Shown here: one piece after another, positions 1 through 10,400 of the stretch
Layout: each line of letters begins with the position of its first letter
Numbering within the stretch: the first letter of the stretch is position 1
NCBI GenBank assembly: GCA_001598975.1
Contig: BBXU01000829.1
Location: 1 to 45,433 of the forward strand
DNA length: 45,433 nt
Source of the DNA: Parachlorella kessleri
Lineage: Eukaryota > Chlorophyta > Trebouxiophyceae > Chlorellales > Chlorellaceae
Direction of reading: 5' to 3'
Made by a program: the position numbers and the translations under genes
Notes under the pieces: generated by a model
The model's database searches: none
What the model saw: the letters and a program-made list of their open reading frames with translations, nothing else
Told to the model about the DNA's origin: nothing

Positions 1-76
1 CCCTAAAAACTAACCCTAAACCCTAAACCTAAAACTTAACCCTAAACCCTAAAACCTAAAACCTAAAACCTAATTA
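1..76. repeat. Degenerate plant-type telomeric repeat (chromosome left end)
   Basis: The first 76 bases are a run of CCCTAAA units mixed with CCTAAAA, CCCTAAAA and a few broken units. The C-rich strand reads inward from base 1, the orientation expected of a left chromosome end in plants and many green algae. The array is short and imperfect. It is either the innermost degenerate part of a longer telomere cut off by assembly, or a telomere-derived patch next to the retroelement. Confidence 0.9.
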
Positions 77-92
77 GTCGAGTTTTCTTCTT

Positions 93-1568
93 CTAATTCT
101 TCTTCTTACAACCATCATATGGTTTATTTCGAGTGTTATTGGAGTCCACCTCAGACCTGCTACGGCTGGTGATGAGCGACATGCTGGCATGGAGGCCCGT
201 GCCCTTGCAAGCCTCTTTTAGCTTCCTACAAACGCGTTCAGCATCGTAGCAGGAGTGGCCCGAGGTGTTGGCAACCACGGCGAGAGTGAAGGAGGAGTTT
301 AGGAAGGACCCATCGCAGTGGCCGCGCTCACGGCTTTGGGTGCTATCTGCAGGTAGGAACAGGGAAAGGCCTGAAAGCTCGCCTAGTATGCGGACTTCAG
401 GCTGGCAGGCATAGCGGCCGGCCTTGGTCAGGTGGTGGCCAGGCAGGAGCAGCACAGTGAGTACTGGCCGGTGCGTGGCACGGGCGCTGGACACAGCCCA
501 TCGCAGCACCAGGTCCTCTTGATGGTGGGGTGGGTGAGCAAAGCAGCGGCCTTCCCAGCGGTGGGAGAATGCGTCTAGCTGTGCGCCAAATAGTTGGTCT
601 CTGGGGTCGGTGCTGTAATAGTAGTTAGTCTGGGGGTGTAGATGCAATGGTCCCGCAAACAGTTCTGTGTCGATGCCCATGGTCTCTTGGAGGGCTTGAA
701 CGATGCGAGGGTGGGCCCTTCCGTGCTGTTGCCGCAGGGCGGCATCGCTGAGACTTTTGGCCGTAGCCTGCCACCTTTGGAGGAGCAGAGCGAGCTCCGT
801 TGCGAATCCCTGCCAGTCACACGTGCAGTTGAGCTTGGCAAACAGCTTTGGGTCCCTCTGGTGAGTCCCCTCAAACCGAGTGCGAAGGTTAATGAGCTGC
901 TCAAGGGTAATTTTCCCAAGCCAGTGGCCAGTGCGGTCGTACACGTGTGCGCGTCCCTCAAGTGGGCTTGTCCCTGCGTGGGTAGGGTAGCGCTCCACCC
1001 GGAAAGTGTATTCACCAGTGGGCGCAATGTCCTTGTGTGGATGGACAAAATCGGTGCTCAGTGTGATGCGATGGAGGACCTCCTGTGCCTGCCATGCTGT
1101 TGGCCAGGCAAAGGGCGGATTGTCCACGACACCCTGGCGTTCCAGGGGAGGGAGTGCAGCATCACGCGGCGGGGGAGGTGGGGAGGGTGTCCCAAGCTGC
1201 GCCTGGCGGGTCTTAAACTGGTCAATCAGGAGGGGGGGAAGGTCGGTGCTGGGTTCCTCGCTCTCTTTCCAGCCAACCAGGAGCAGCAGCTTCCGTCCAG
1301 CCTGGCCATACAGCTTGCTAGGGCAGCGCTGTGTGGACTTGGGATGGTAGTTCCAGTCGGCAAAGTGAGGAAGATGGTGTGGCATTACCACGCCGTCCGC
1401 CCAGCGGACGCCATAGTATGTGGCTGCAGCTGTGCGTGGCTTCTTGTGAGCCCCACCTTTGGTGACCTGGTACACGATTTGGTCGATGGGCTCCCTCTCG
1501 TAAAACTCGGTTATGAGGTTGTGTTTTCTGTGCAGGCGCGCCCACCTGTGTACGCGGTCCATGTACAT
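93..1568 (-). pseudogene. LINE C-terminal region with methyltransferase-like domain
   Basis: This 491-codon stretch forms the C-terminus of the element. The entry from the upstream Pro-rich linker is frameshifted at about 1,600. Residues 1-250 are charged and of unknown function. From about residue 316 (YYYSTDPRDQLFGAQLDAFS, RWEGRCFAHPPHH, then a helix, then PVLTVLLLPG) the pattern resembles Dam/N6-adenine methyltransferase-like domains, with HPPH (528-536) in place of the catalytic [DNS]-P-P-[YFW]. This identification is inference. If right, the active motif is altered and the domain may be structural. The stop codon at 93-95 lies about 17 bases from the telomeric repeats. Confidence 0.5.
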
Positions 1569-2546
1569 GAAGCCACCACCATTCTCCGTCTCCCAAACCC
1601 AGGGTTGGAAAGGTGGGCATGCAGTTGCTGGCTGTTTTCGCCGTTTGGTGTTGGTCTCCTGTCCATTTGTGGTGCGCTTCCTTTTCCCTGTAGGCGGGTG
1701 GCTGGCTTGGGATTGGGACCACCTCTGGCGCGCTTTGGGGCTGCTTTAAAGCGTGTGCTGGCCGCAAATTTCTTTCGGCCTTTGGGTTGCTTGGGGTTGC
1801 TAGGTGGCTGGCTACTGGCTTGGGGTGGGCAGCTGGCTTGCAATGGGCAGTGCTGGGGAGGGGCATGCCTGGCGCGGCTTTTGAAGTGCGCCAGCCAGCC
1901 CTCCTTCCACGTGGCCTCGTCACCATCAGCCGCCGGGGGGGGCTGCGGGGCCCCGGGGGGGCGGTTGGGCTGGGATGAGGGTTCCTCTTGGCCTTGCTTG
2001 GGACAGTTGGCAGCAGTGGGTCGCCCGGCATTCGCCATCTCTTGCTTGACCTTCTGGTATGTCTCTCGTCGGCCGTTCAGGGTCAGGACTGGGACCTCAC
2101 GGAGCGGGGCGTGCGTGGCTCTGCGCTGGGGGCGCTGGGTGCGGTGCCGTGGCAGGGGGTTGGGCAGGGCTGAGGCGGAGGGGACAGCGTCACCGGCTTG
2201 GTCACTGGGTGGGTCCGGAGCGCCTGTCGGTGCGGTGGCGTGGATGATGTGAGCGTCGAGTGTGGTTTGACCGTTCTTATACGGGGCCCCAGCTGGGTAT
2301 GCATGAACGCTTGTGTCACAGAAGAGGGAGGAGGCCTTGACAACCCTGCGCTCGATGGGGAGATCCTTGTCGCAGGTGTGGGTATGAGGGGATGGTTGAG
2401 TGATGGGGGTGGCATTCAGCAGCAGGCTGAGGCGGTTGAGGGCCACCTTGTGGCGACGGGCAATTCTATTGTCAGGGACAGGTAGCCCGTGTTGTTGCAG
2501 GACGCCTGCAAGAGTTGAAGCTCGGATGACTCTGGTGCCATTGCGA

Positions 2547-4030
2547 TCAAGGACCTGTCCCAAGTGAGTAATGCCTAATTCCCACAGGGGGAGGAGTGCT
2601 GTCTCTGGGAGGTGGGTGTGGATACCTAGCTCTGAGGTGGTTGTCCGGGTGCAAGCACGGGAGTGGGTGTCCCGCAACTCGCACCATTGCGAGCCTGTCC
2701 AGCAGCATGCGCACTGTCCTGTTGGACAACGGGGACTGGCCAGGATCGGCATGAAGCATGCCCGTGATGGCACACTTGATGGGGTTGATTTGCAGGCCAG
2801 ACCATTCAAGGTACTTGCTTATTTTGTCTGCTTGGGTGCACAGATCTCTCAGGTTGTTTGTGAGGACAGCCAGATCATCGGCGAAGGCCGGGTTGGTGGC
2901 GGCTGTGCGCAGGCGCTCCCTTTCATCCACGATGCACCCATGCTTATATCCCCGGCCCCCGACGTGGAGCCAACGAAGAAGGGGCTCAATGCAGATGAGA
3001 AACAAGAAAGGTGAGAGAGAGTCACCCAGGATGGTACCCTTTCGAGGTCGATGGGGTCGGAGGTTCCAAATGGAGTTTTAATGCGTGTTTGGGGGCCTGT
3101 GTAAAGGTCTCTGATGACCCGTACGGCATCGTGGGTGAACCCCAGTTCACACATAATCTGAAGCAGCTGGTCGTGGTTGATGGTGTTGAAGGCGGAGCTG
3201 AAGTCAACAAAGAGCAGGTATACATCTTGGCGCATCATGGCAGCGTTCTCTAGTGCGTTCATCACAATGTGGATTTCCTCATGGTGCTTCTTTGGCGGCG
3301 GAAGCCCTCCTGCGAGGTGCTGAGGCAGCCGTGTTGTTCAGCGTAATTCACAAGCACTGCAGTGATGATAGTGGTCCATAGCTTGTATATGGTTAGGAGA
3401 AGACCGACGGGCCTGTAGTTCTTGGCATCCGTGGGGTCGCCCTTCTTGTAAAGCAGTACTGTGTCGCTCATTTTCCAGGACGTTGGAGTACGCGCCGTGA
3501 TCCACATGATGACGAACATATTGTGAATGGCGCGCAGGAGGGGTTCAGGGAGGCATCTAATGAGTTCGTTGGGGATCTCATCCCAGCCCGTGGCTTTGCG
3601 GTTGGCTAGGTGGCTGACGCATTCCCTAAACATGTTGAAGTTTTGAATTTGATGTAGCATGTTATCTCCCTTCCGTCTCTGTGCCCTAGATTGCAGTTGA
3701 TATCTGTCGTCCACCTAGGGGTTTAGGGGCTTGTCATGGGGGTAGCATGCCTGGACACCGTCGAATTGGTATGTGCCTGTTTTGGGCTGCACGGACTTGG
3801 CAGTGCTCTGGTGAAGCCAGTGCAGGATTTCCAGTTTCTCCTTGGGGTCGTTAGTGACCGTTTTAGTGGTCGGATGCCGCAGGGATTCGAGGGGATGCAT
3901 GCCGGGGGGGAGCCCCTGCCCAAAGATGCGGCGGTGGCCTTCTTTTGGGTTCTTGGCAAGCTGTTGAAGGCAGCCTGGGCTTTCTTGTAGCGGGCCTTGT
4001 TGGACTGGCGGCGCTCAAGGTTTTTCACTA
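2547..4030 (-). pseudogene. LINE reverse transcriptase domain, broken by frameshifts
   Basis: The RT motifs appear in order but in several frames. KATGWDEIPNELIR and NYRPVGLL lie in 3,714-3,262. FVDFSSAFNTINHDQLL (motif A, catalytic Asp) lies in 3,265 to about 3,040. GTILGDSLSPF (motif B region) and NPAFADDLAVL (motif C, the FADD form of YADD) lie in 3,005 to about 2,850, followed by WSGLQINPIKC. Breaks sit at about 3,900, at an in-frame stop at 3,715, at about 3,290 beside an AAAG run, and at the CCC run 3,037-3,039. At that run one missing base separates motif A from motif B. The catalytic Asp residues themselves survive. The family identification is secure; the clade is not assigned. Confidence 0.85.
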
Positions 4031-4050
4031 AGGTGAGAGCGTGATGGGCC

Positions 4051-5529
4051 TCATTCGATAGCTGCTAACAGTGCGGTATGGGGCGTGTTATCTTGTCCTT
4101 GCTCACCAGAGGCAACCATGGTGCTCTGAATGCTGTCAAGGGTCTCGTCCACAAGTCTGGTGGGGCAGCCGCTGAGTGCACGCGCTTGTGAGGCTGAAGC
4201 GGAGGCTACGGCCGCTAGCAGTCGCGATCGTAGAATGTCAAGCGTTTGTTCAGGGTCCTGATCGGCAGCTTGGCCTTGAGCGGTGCGCCGTGCCAGGTGG
4301 AGAAGCCTGGTCTTGTGCATGATCGCTTCGTATTTCTTTCGCTGGCTTCGTGACAGGTAGGGCCCCTCCTTGTCGTGTTTGGGAGTCCCACTCACTGTGG
4401 TGGTGGTGCAGGTTTCCAGTGCAGTTTTTTGAACATGGGCCAGGCAGTCTTGGAGGTGTTCAGCCATGCGGTCAGCGGTGTCCAAGGGAACTTCATTTTC
4501 TTCGAGAGCGGCAGCAAGGGCTTGTGGATACTGGTCCTCACACTCCAAGGTAGCTAGAGTGGTTGCCAGGGCCTGCTCGCTGGCCTGTCGCCACTGAGTA
4601 GCAGCATTGCCGAGGGTCTGCGTGAGGCGGTCCATGTCGGCACTTGTGGCTAGTTCCGAAGTCAGCCTGCGTTTCTCATCTTCTGTCGGAGTCAGCCGCC
4701 GACGGGGCTCCGTCTGGGGGCTCTTCTGTGTGGGAGGGGGGCTATATCCAAGGATGTGGCAGGGTGCTTCAACCATTAGTGTATCGTGGTCCCCGCCATC
4801 ACCGTCAATGAGAATGTCGTGCGTGCAGGGTTGCCAGTCTTGCGCCTTCATTGGTGTGGGGAGAGTCTCTACGCACACCAAGAGGTTGTCTATACGGCTG
4901 CTGGCCGAGGGCGATGCCCTCTTTTGCCAGTATGTGTGCTGTCTGTTCGCCTCCCAGCCGGTGAGGGGGCACAGGTGGGTCGCCGACACGAATTGCCGAT
5001 ACCTCTGGTCGGCGTTGCGAGTTTGGCCACTTGACCTGTCCTCAGGGAAGAGGTTGGCATTGAAGTCCCCGCCCACAAGAAGTGTAGTCCCTTCGGTTTT
5101 GCAGCGTCCATCGGCTGCTGTGATGTACTCGTAAATCAGCTTTTGCTTAGCTTTGTCATCCCCCGGCAGGTACACACCCACAACCTCGAGTGGTCGGCTT
5201 GTGGGAGACGTCAGCCGAATGTGGGCTACATACCCCTGCAGGCTGGGCGGGGTGAGGCAGTCCAACGTTTGCGGTGTGGCGTGCTTTTTGCTGACGCAGA
5301 TGGCCACCCCTGCTGTCCCTTCCCGCTGGCGGCTCTTGTCCCCAGGTGGGCGAGCAGCCGCGGGTCCGAAGCTGTACTCGATTGTGTAGGACTTGTGGAA
5401 GAGGCGCTGCAAATAGTTGCCTGCCTTCTGCCTGCTGGTTAGCTTGAGCTCGGTATATATCATGATAGCTGGGCGATGTTTGCGGCGCACGTCTTCCATG
5501 TCTTTCAACTGTCGTGCCCCCCATGACAT
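4051..5529 (-). pseudogene. LINE APE-type endonuclease domain and linker
   Basis: This 492-codon open stretch carries the hallmarks of the apurinic/apyrimidinic-type endonuclease that nicks target DNA in target-primed reverse transcription. It has the Mg-binding Glu in YTELKL (residue 27), GGDFNAN (153-159), SRIDN (211-215) and GDHD (246-249, in place of the usual SDH). The rest (residues 260-492) is a charged helical linker of the kind that precedes the RT domain, including PYLSRSQRKKYEAI. The frame ends in TGA at 4,051. The continuation toward RT (EAHHALTLVKNLERR) is in another frame, so a one- or two-base indel lies at about 4,050. All expected endonuclease residues are present. Confidence 0.85.
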
Positions 5530-5911
5530 TCTTTACGATGCACTTGAGGCTGTTGCTTGGTGGTATAGGGGGGGGAGGTGTTGCAGGGCCAGTGGGCTCC
5601 CTCTCGGGTTTGTCATTCTCGGGGGGGCAGCCAGGGCTTGCCTGCCGGGGTCCACCAGTGTGAAGTGGCATGTGCTTCTCCTTGAGAATTTTGGTGAATG
5701 CCGCGTGGCGCTGTTGTGCTGCGGTGTTGCGGCCTGCCGTTTTGAAGTAGGAAGAGATGGTTGTTTGACGGGCGGTGCCCTCTTTGGCCTGCGCAGGTGC
5801 TGTCTCCGGGGGCTTGCCACCGTGGAAGTAGGCTGTGATGGTTTTCTGTGACCCAGTTCCCTGCTTGGCCAGCGCCGACCCCCCTTTCTCCACCTTCCTA
5901 CACTTCTGCAC
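5525..5911 (-). pseudogene. LINE N-terminal segment with two PIP-box-like motifs
   Basis: The frame opens with ATG at 5,911 and a basic stretch (MQKCRKVEKGG). Two matches to the canonical PCNA-interacting motif Q-x-x-[I/L/M]-x-x-[F/Y]-[F/Y] follow: QKTITAYF at residues 22-29 (5,825-5,848) and QTTISSYF at residues 49-56 (5,744-5,767). A Pro-rich spacer and SLKCIVKN then lead into the endonuclease. Around 5,520-5,528, next to a six-G run, the frame slips and the endonuclease continues in the neighbouring frame. Whether this segment was a separate ORF1 or the N-terminus of ORF2 cannot be decided here. No zinc knuckle or RRM is visible. Confidence 0.6.
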
Positions 5912-5970
5912 TCGGCCAACATGGGCCCGCTTGGGTGAGCCTCTAGGCCTCTAGGCTTAGCGGGCAAGGC

Positions 5971-6890
5971 GGGGGCAGGGGCAGCCTCTGGCGCGGGTGC
6001 CTGGCCTAAGCAACCTTCGATAGTCCGCTTGCCTGCACGCCCCGGCTACCTTAGCACACGGTGAACATGTTAGGGTACTGCTAGGGTCCTTGCACGGGGC
6101 GCTTATCTTCACGAGCAGCTGCCAGTGCACCACTTCGCTGGCTGCACTTCCGTTGCGTTGGAGAAGTTACCTGTACCCTCTACAGCAGCAGCACTGCCTG
6201 CGCTTCCTCTACATGTCCCTACACATCTGTAAGCTGGTCTTAGACCTAGTGCGCGGGGTTGCGCAGGCCTCAAACTCGCAGGAGCTTGTTTTCTAGGTAT
6301 CAGCAGCTGGCTGACACTCACCATAGGTTAAGAACACTTAAAGAATGAGTGGGATTTTGCCTGTCAGACTCCAATGCCACAATGATGTGGAAGCGGTGTC
6401 GAGTGTCGCACCCAGGCGGTTAGTCTCGCGCTCCGGAAGGGTCACTATAGTGCATAAACGTTATCGCGGACTCTGGGAAGTCAAGATTACAAGTTTGAGC
6501 TCCCTGGACACGATCCAGCGACAGCGCCGTGGCGGAGCATGCCCAGCCCGCGCCTTTTGAGAACCAATACCTGGGCGTATTTATATATTTATTCTTTATT
6601 GCACAGCGCTTTGGCTGAATAAAGTGTCCCGCGAGGCCTGGGCGTACTTATTTATTTATTTATTTGTCCCGCACCGGCAAGCGCGACTCACATGTTAGCA
6701 TTGGCATATGTCTTAACTGCACAAAGGATGGCATTACTTTGAACTAAGGGAGTGGAACAGTCCATCATTCCCCTCCCCATTTTGGCACATAGCCTTGGCC
6801 AAGGGGTGCCAACCCCCTCCTCCTCCCCCCTTCTCGCCAGGATGGGAAGCCTTGGCCTAGCAGCACATTTTGGGAGACACAGGACACCCG
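5971..6890. other. Gene-poor subtelomeric DNA with AT-rich tracts
   Basis: I see no convincing gene here. The stretch may contain the LINE 5' UTR at its left edge, where ctctaggc occurs twice in tandem at 5,941-5,956. At 6,571-6,592 and 6,638-6,660 there are two related copies of ctgggcgta followed by TTAT/TATT repeats, and the second runs into TATTTATTTATTTATTT. They are flanked by repeated tgtcccgc. An AATAAA-like string at about 6,617 has no associated coding sequence. Confidence 0.5.
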
Positions 6891-6949
6891 CTACGGGCGT
6901 GGGTATGGGTGCGGGTGAGGGGACCTCATTTGCACATCATGGGCCGGAG

Positions 6950-7160
6950 CGCACATCGTGGCCTCGGGCGCTATCGCAATGCCGCAGCATTGCATAGCAG
7001 GCAGGTGGGTCACAGGGGCGCCGGACATAATCAATGCAGTACTAGCTCTTTCTGATGGTGGGGTGGGTGGGTAAGGCAGCGCCCTTCCCGATGGGAATAC
7101 TTGTCTAGCTGTGTTGCGAACAGTGGGTTTCCGGGACCTGTGTGTAAATGAAGTTTTTGA
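6950..7160 (-). mobile_element. Fossil fragment of the same LINE's C-terminal domain
   Basis: The bases at about 7,045-7,140 align with 514-605 of the telomeric LINE. Shared blocks include gatggtggggtgggtg, the cagcg-ccttccc block and tgtctagctgtg. Translated on the minus strand, RKPTVRNTARQVF...ALPYPPTPPSE parallels RDQLFGAQLDAFS...CFAHPPHHQED in the element. Orientation is the same. The copy is strongly diverged and has no open frame of its own, so it is an older insertion. Its outer limits are not clear. Confidence 0.6.
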
Positions 7161-7360
7161 GTGTAAACAAGGAACATATGCACTACTTACATATGAAATA
7201 CAATAATGTGCACTCCAATGTGCGTTCAAGACTTTGTCTAACTAGAATATGGTATACATGGTTGCAAGCAACTCTGCACATGTTGCTTGACAATAGCAAC
7301 ATATCACTACTACAAGGAAAATGCCACGTCCAAATCCCTCCCCACCCCTACCAAATAACA

Positions 7361-7428
7361 ACCTTGGTATAATATGGCACAAAAGTTGCACTAGACCTTG
7401 GTATAATATGGCACAAAAGTTGCACTAG
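7361..7428. repeat. Perfect 34-bp tandem duplication
   Basis: A 34-base unit beginning accttggtataatatggcac occurs twice head to tail (7,361-7,394 and 7,395-7,428) with no mismatch. It lies just past the stop codon of the MFS gene (which ends at 7,448 on the minus strand), so it falls in that gene's probable 3' UTR or flank. The lack of divergence suggests a recent duplication. Confidence 0.9.
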
Positions 7429-7447
7429 TAACCGACAAATACTAATT

Positions 7448-10400
7448 CTACACCTGCCTGCTAGGTTGGGAGCCCTTATCATTGGAGAGCAACAGCATTT
7501 CCTCCTCCTCTGCTTCTAGGATGTGATCTTGTGGAATCAAGCCTTCCTGGGCGTCGCTGCGTGCCTGGTATACATTCTCCACAACAGCTGTAGGGTCGGC
7601 TTCGTTTATGTCGAAGTGCTCACCTTCAGCTGAGGCCCTGCATGCCGGAAAATCTTTGTTAACCAATTATTGTATACCGGTCAACCACCTCATCCACCAA
7701 CAGAAAAGGCATGCAACTTAAAGTGTGCTATTGCAATGCATTTGCAAAAACTTCGGTCATATATCCCCATATGGCCAGCTGCTAAGTAAAAGCGCACCAA
7801 CACAATACATCAAGGACCCCAAGCTTGCATGTAGCTTGAACATATAACCCTATTTCCGCACCTATGCATTTCACTTTGCATTTCATCACATCCCACATCC
7901 AACAGCCATCGCCAAAAACATGTTCCAAAAGCAGGAGGATGTGATCAGCCAAAAGCTGCACGGCGCCGCAACCAAAGCAAGGGTAGATTCACATGCTGCC
8001 ATGTCATTGACATGCATACCTGTGGTTTGGCAGCTTTGAAACCTTCGCGAAGTCCTGGGCATCGGGTCGGATCCACCGCTGCGGCATAAGGTCAGTAATT
8101 CAATTTCTTAGTTTACCACATTTATTTTGGACCCTCGTGTGTACAGCACAATGCTTTTGGCACCAGATCGCTATGCAAAAAGGATGGAGAGAAACTAAGT
8201 CACTCAGAGATATGCTGGCTAACACGAGCAGTGGTCGATACCAGTTCATCAAGCAAAATATGGTGAGAGCTAAATTGTCGGGTTAATGATGCTTCCCATG
8301 TTGTGCTCGTGTTTCCTTGGAAGCCGCACCTGCGTCAACAAAACCAGTAGCGGCGATGACAAAGTGATACAGCCGACGATGAGCCACAAAATACGGCCAT
8401 CGCACTCGCTGACAGCTGGGACGTCTCTCAAACCCCTGGCGGCTGGGTTGTTGCCAGCTAAGGCGAGGAGGCCACCAGTCATGGATGAAAGCAACCGCCG
8501 TCCTGAGGGGCCATCATGTTGGCTATCGCATTGGCCGCTGTCCGGGCAATAAGCCTCCAAGAGCTTTCCACTGATCATGCCTGCACGCCATCAACCTTGA
8601 GAGAAGTTTTTAAATATAGGCTCTTGTGCCATTGCCCACCGCTCAACTAACAGCCATAGCAAGTACAGTTCATTGCTATACGTATTTAAATTCGTTCTCC
8701 AAACGCCAGCGTAACACATCAGGCCAACTACTACACTAAGAAGCTCAAGGAGTTCCAGTCCCAATAAACCGTTGCCGTGCCTCGAGTGCCCTGGGAAAAC
8801 CATAGGACACCAGCCAGGGGCATGGGTTGAGGAGTACCGTGGTTTAAGGAGAGGAGTTCCAGTCCACCGAGGGCACACCTGTTGGCAGCATTGCCGCAAA
8901 GAGGGGCGCAGATGCCAGGGCAGTGAATACACCCTCCCTGCCTTCAGGAGCAATGGACATGGAGTAGTCATACCTGCAAGCGTTAGCGCAGAAGGCTTAA
9001 TGGCTGCAGTGTGGGCCAACGACACTACGACTGCGCAGCCTAAGTGTGATTTGGCAGATTGCATCAACCTTCAACATCATGTTGTTAGCATATCTGACGC
9101 TTGCAAGCAGCTTGGGCAAAGAACCTTGTTGACCCCCTCAAGGGCTGGGCGTATTGATGATAGTTTATATAATCATGATTAACTTGCCACACTTTAAAGT
9201 GTGAGCTGCCAGCGGCATAGCAAACAAGGTGGACCCGACATTGCCGGAATCCATTGAAATACAAAACAGCGCACCAGCGCGGGCTCCACACCGCCTCGCC
9301 CAGCGACAGCATGGCCACAAACAATGCTGTGGACCACTCAGTGTTGAACGCCACAATCCAGAAGGGAGAGAGGGCAGATATGTAGCCGCCAAGGTGGATC
9401 ATATCAAAATGCTGGAACCCTGCGGAGGGCAAGAGAACTGGGTGGTATCCGGCAATATATGCAACTAAAGCGTGCAAACAATCACAACCGGGTTAAAGAC
9501 GCACCAGCCGCCGTTCGTCGGCTTGCGGAGCCGTGTGTTAGGTCATAACACCATAAGGTAGGAGCCAAGCTAGCAAGCCACCCTCCCACCTGCACCCACC
9601 TAGCAATGCATACGGACCCACCTGTTGTCATTGCCCCCACTACCGGTACCAGCAGAACTATCATGGCTGGGTTGATACTATAAATAAGGCCGATGGGGGT
9701 ATCACAGCCAAAAGCCCTGCAAGAGCACAGTTGCACAAAGCTATGTGAAGGCCTCCATAGGCCAGGGAGCTACTGAAGTGCGCCACTAGGGTGTTGATAC
9801 CGCTCAACAGGTACGCAATAACAAATTGCAAGGCTGAAAGCACCTAGCGCAACGACCAATTTGGCAACATCCCCTCTCCCGTGCTCAGAAGGCACTAGCA
9901 AGGTTCAACTAATTCAACAGTTCAAACGGGGTTACACATGGTATGCCACGTACCTCAACTGCATCTTGGGCAGGGTGGCATCTAGATGTCGGAAAATAGA
10001 CTTGAGGTTTACGGTGAAGACACACATGCACATGTACTTCCAGAAGCCACGGGAGGCCAGCACAGCCTGCACAGAGTCAAGCAATAGGTCATGCTATGCT
10101 AAGGTAGCAGCCGATAAGATTGCCTGCAGATTGCCTGCAAAGCAACCCGGTGCGCAAATATAGATCACTGAGCTTGGGTTGGATGCAAAGATCGATGCTT
10201 ATCAACGGAGATAAACCAGGCGCAATGCAGACACTGTTGATAACACTGACCGTGTTCTAGTACCTGTAACACCAAAGGCACTCTTTGAGTAGATGCGCCT
10301 GCCAAATGAAAAGCGGCATGTCCAGTAGCGGAATGACACTGGCCCCACCACCAAATCTGCTCAGCCTGCCCACCTTAACGGCCTCCAGCCCCGCCGCCAA

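Larger units (their letters stand above)
77..5970 (-). mobile_element. Telomere-abutting non-LTR retrotransposon (LINE), APE type, frameshifted
   Basis: This is one element on the minus strand. In transcript order it encodes an N-terminal region with two PIP-box-like motifs (5,911 to about 5,525), an APE-type endonuclease (5,529-4,051), a reverse transcriptase (about 4,030-2,560), a basic Pro-rich linker (about 2,560-1,600) and a C-terminal domain ending at the stop codon at 93-95. The sense strand runs toward the telomere, with only about 17 bases between stop codon and telomeric repeat. No poly(A) is present; the tail is A/G-rich (GAAGAAG units). Reading frame is lost at about 5,525, 4,050, 3,900, 3,715 (stop), 3,290, 3,038, 2,680 and 1,600. 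The copy is therefore dead, or carries uncorrected homopolymer indels, several of the breaks being in G or A runs. The family resembles subtelomeric LINEs of green algae such as Zepp, but the clade was not tested. The 5' boundary is uncertain. Confidence 0.85.

Noticed and set aside
642..2252. 536-codon plus-strand open frame opposite the LINE C-terminal region
   Set aside because: The translation is low-complexity (Gly/Leu/Cys/Trp-rich) with no domain. It is the mirror of the GC-rich LINE coding strand.
6600..6625. AATAAA-like polyadenylation signal
   Set aside because: No coding sequence ends nearby and green algae mainly use TGTAA. It lies in AT-rich repeat DNA.
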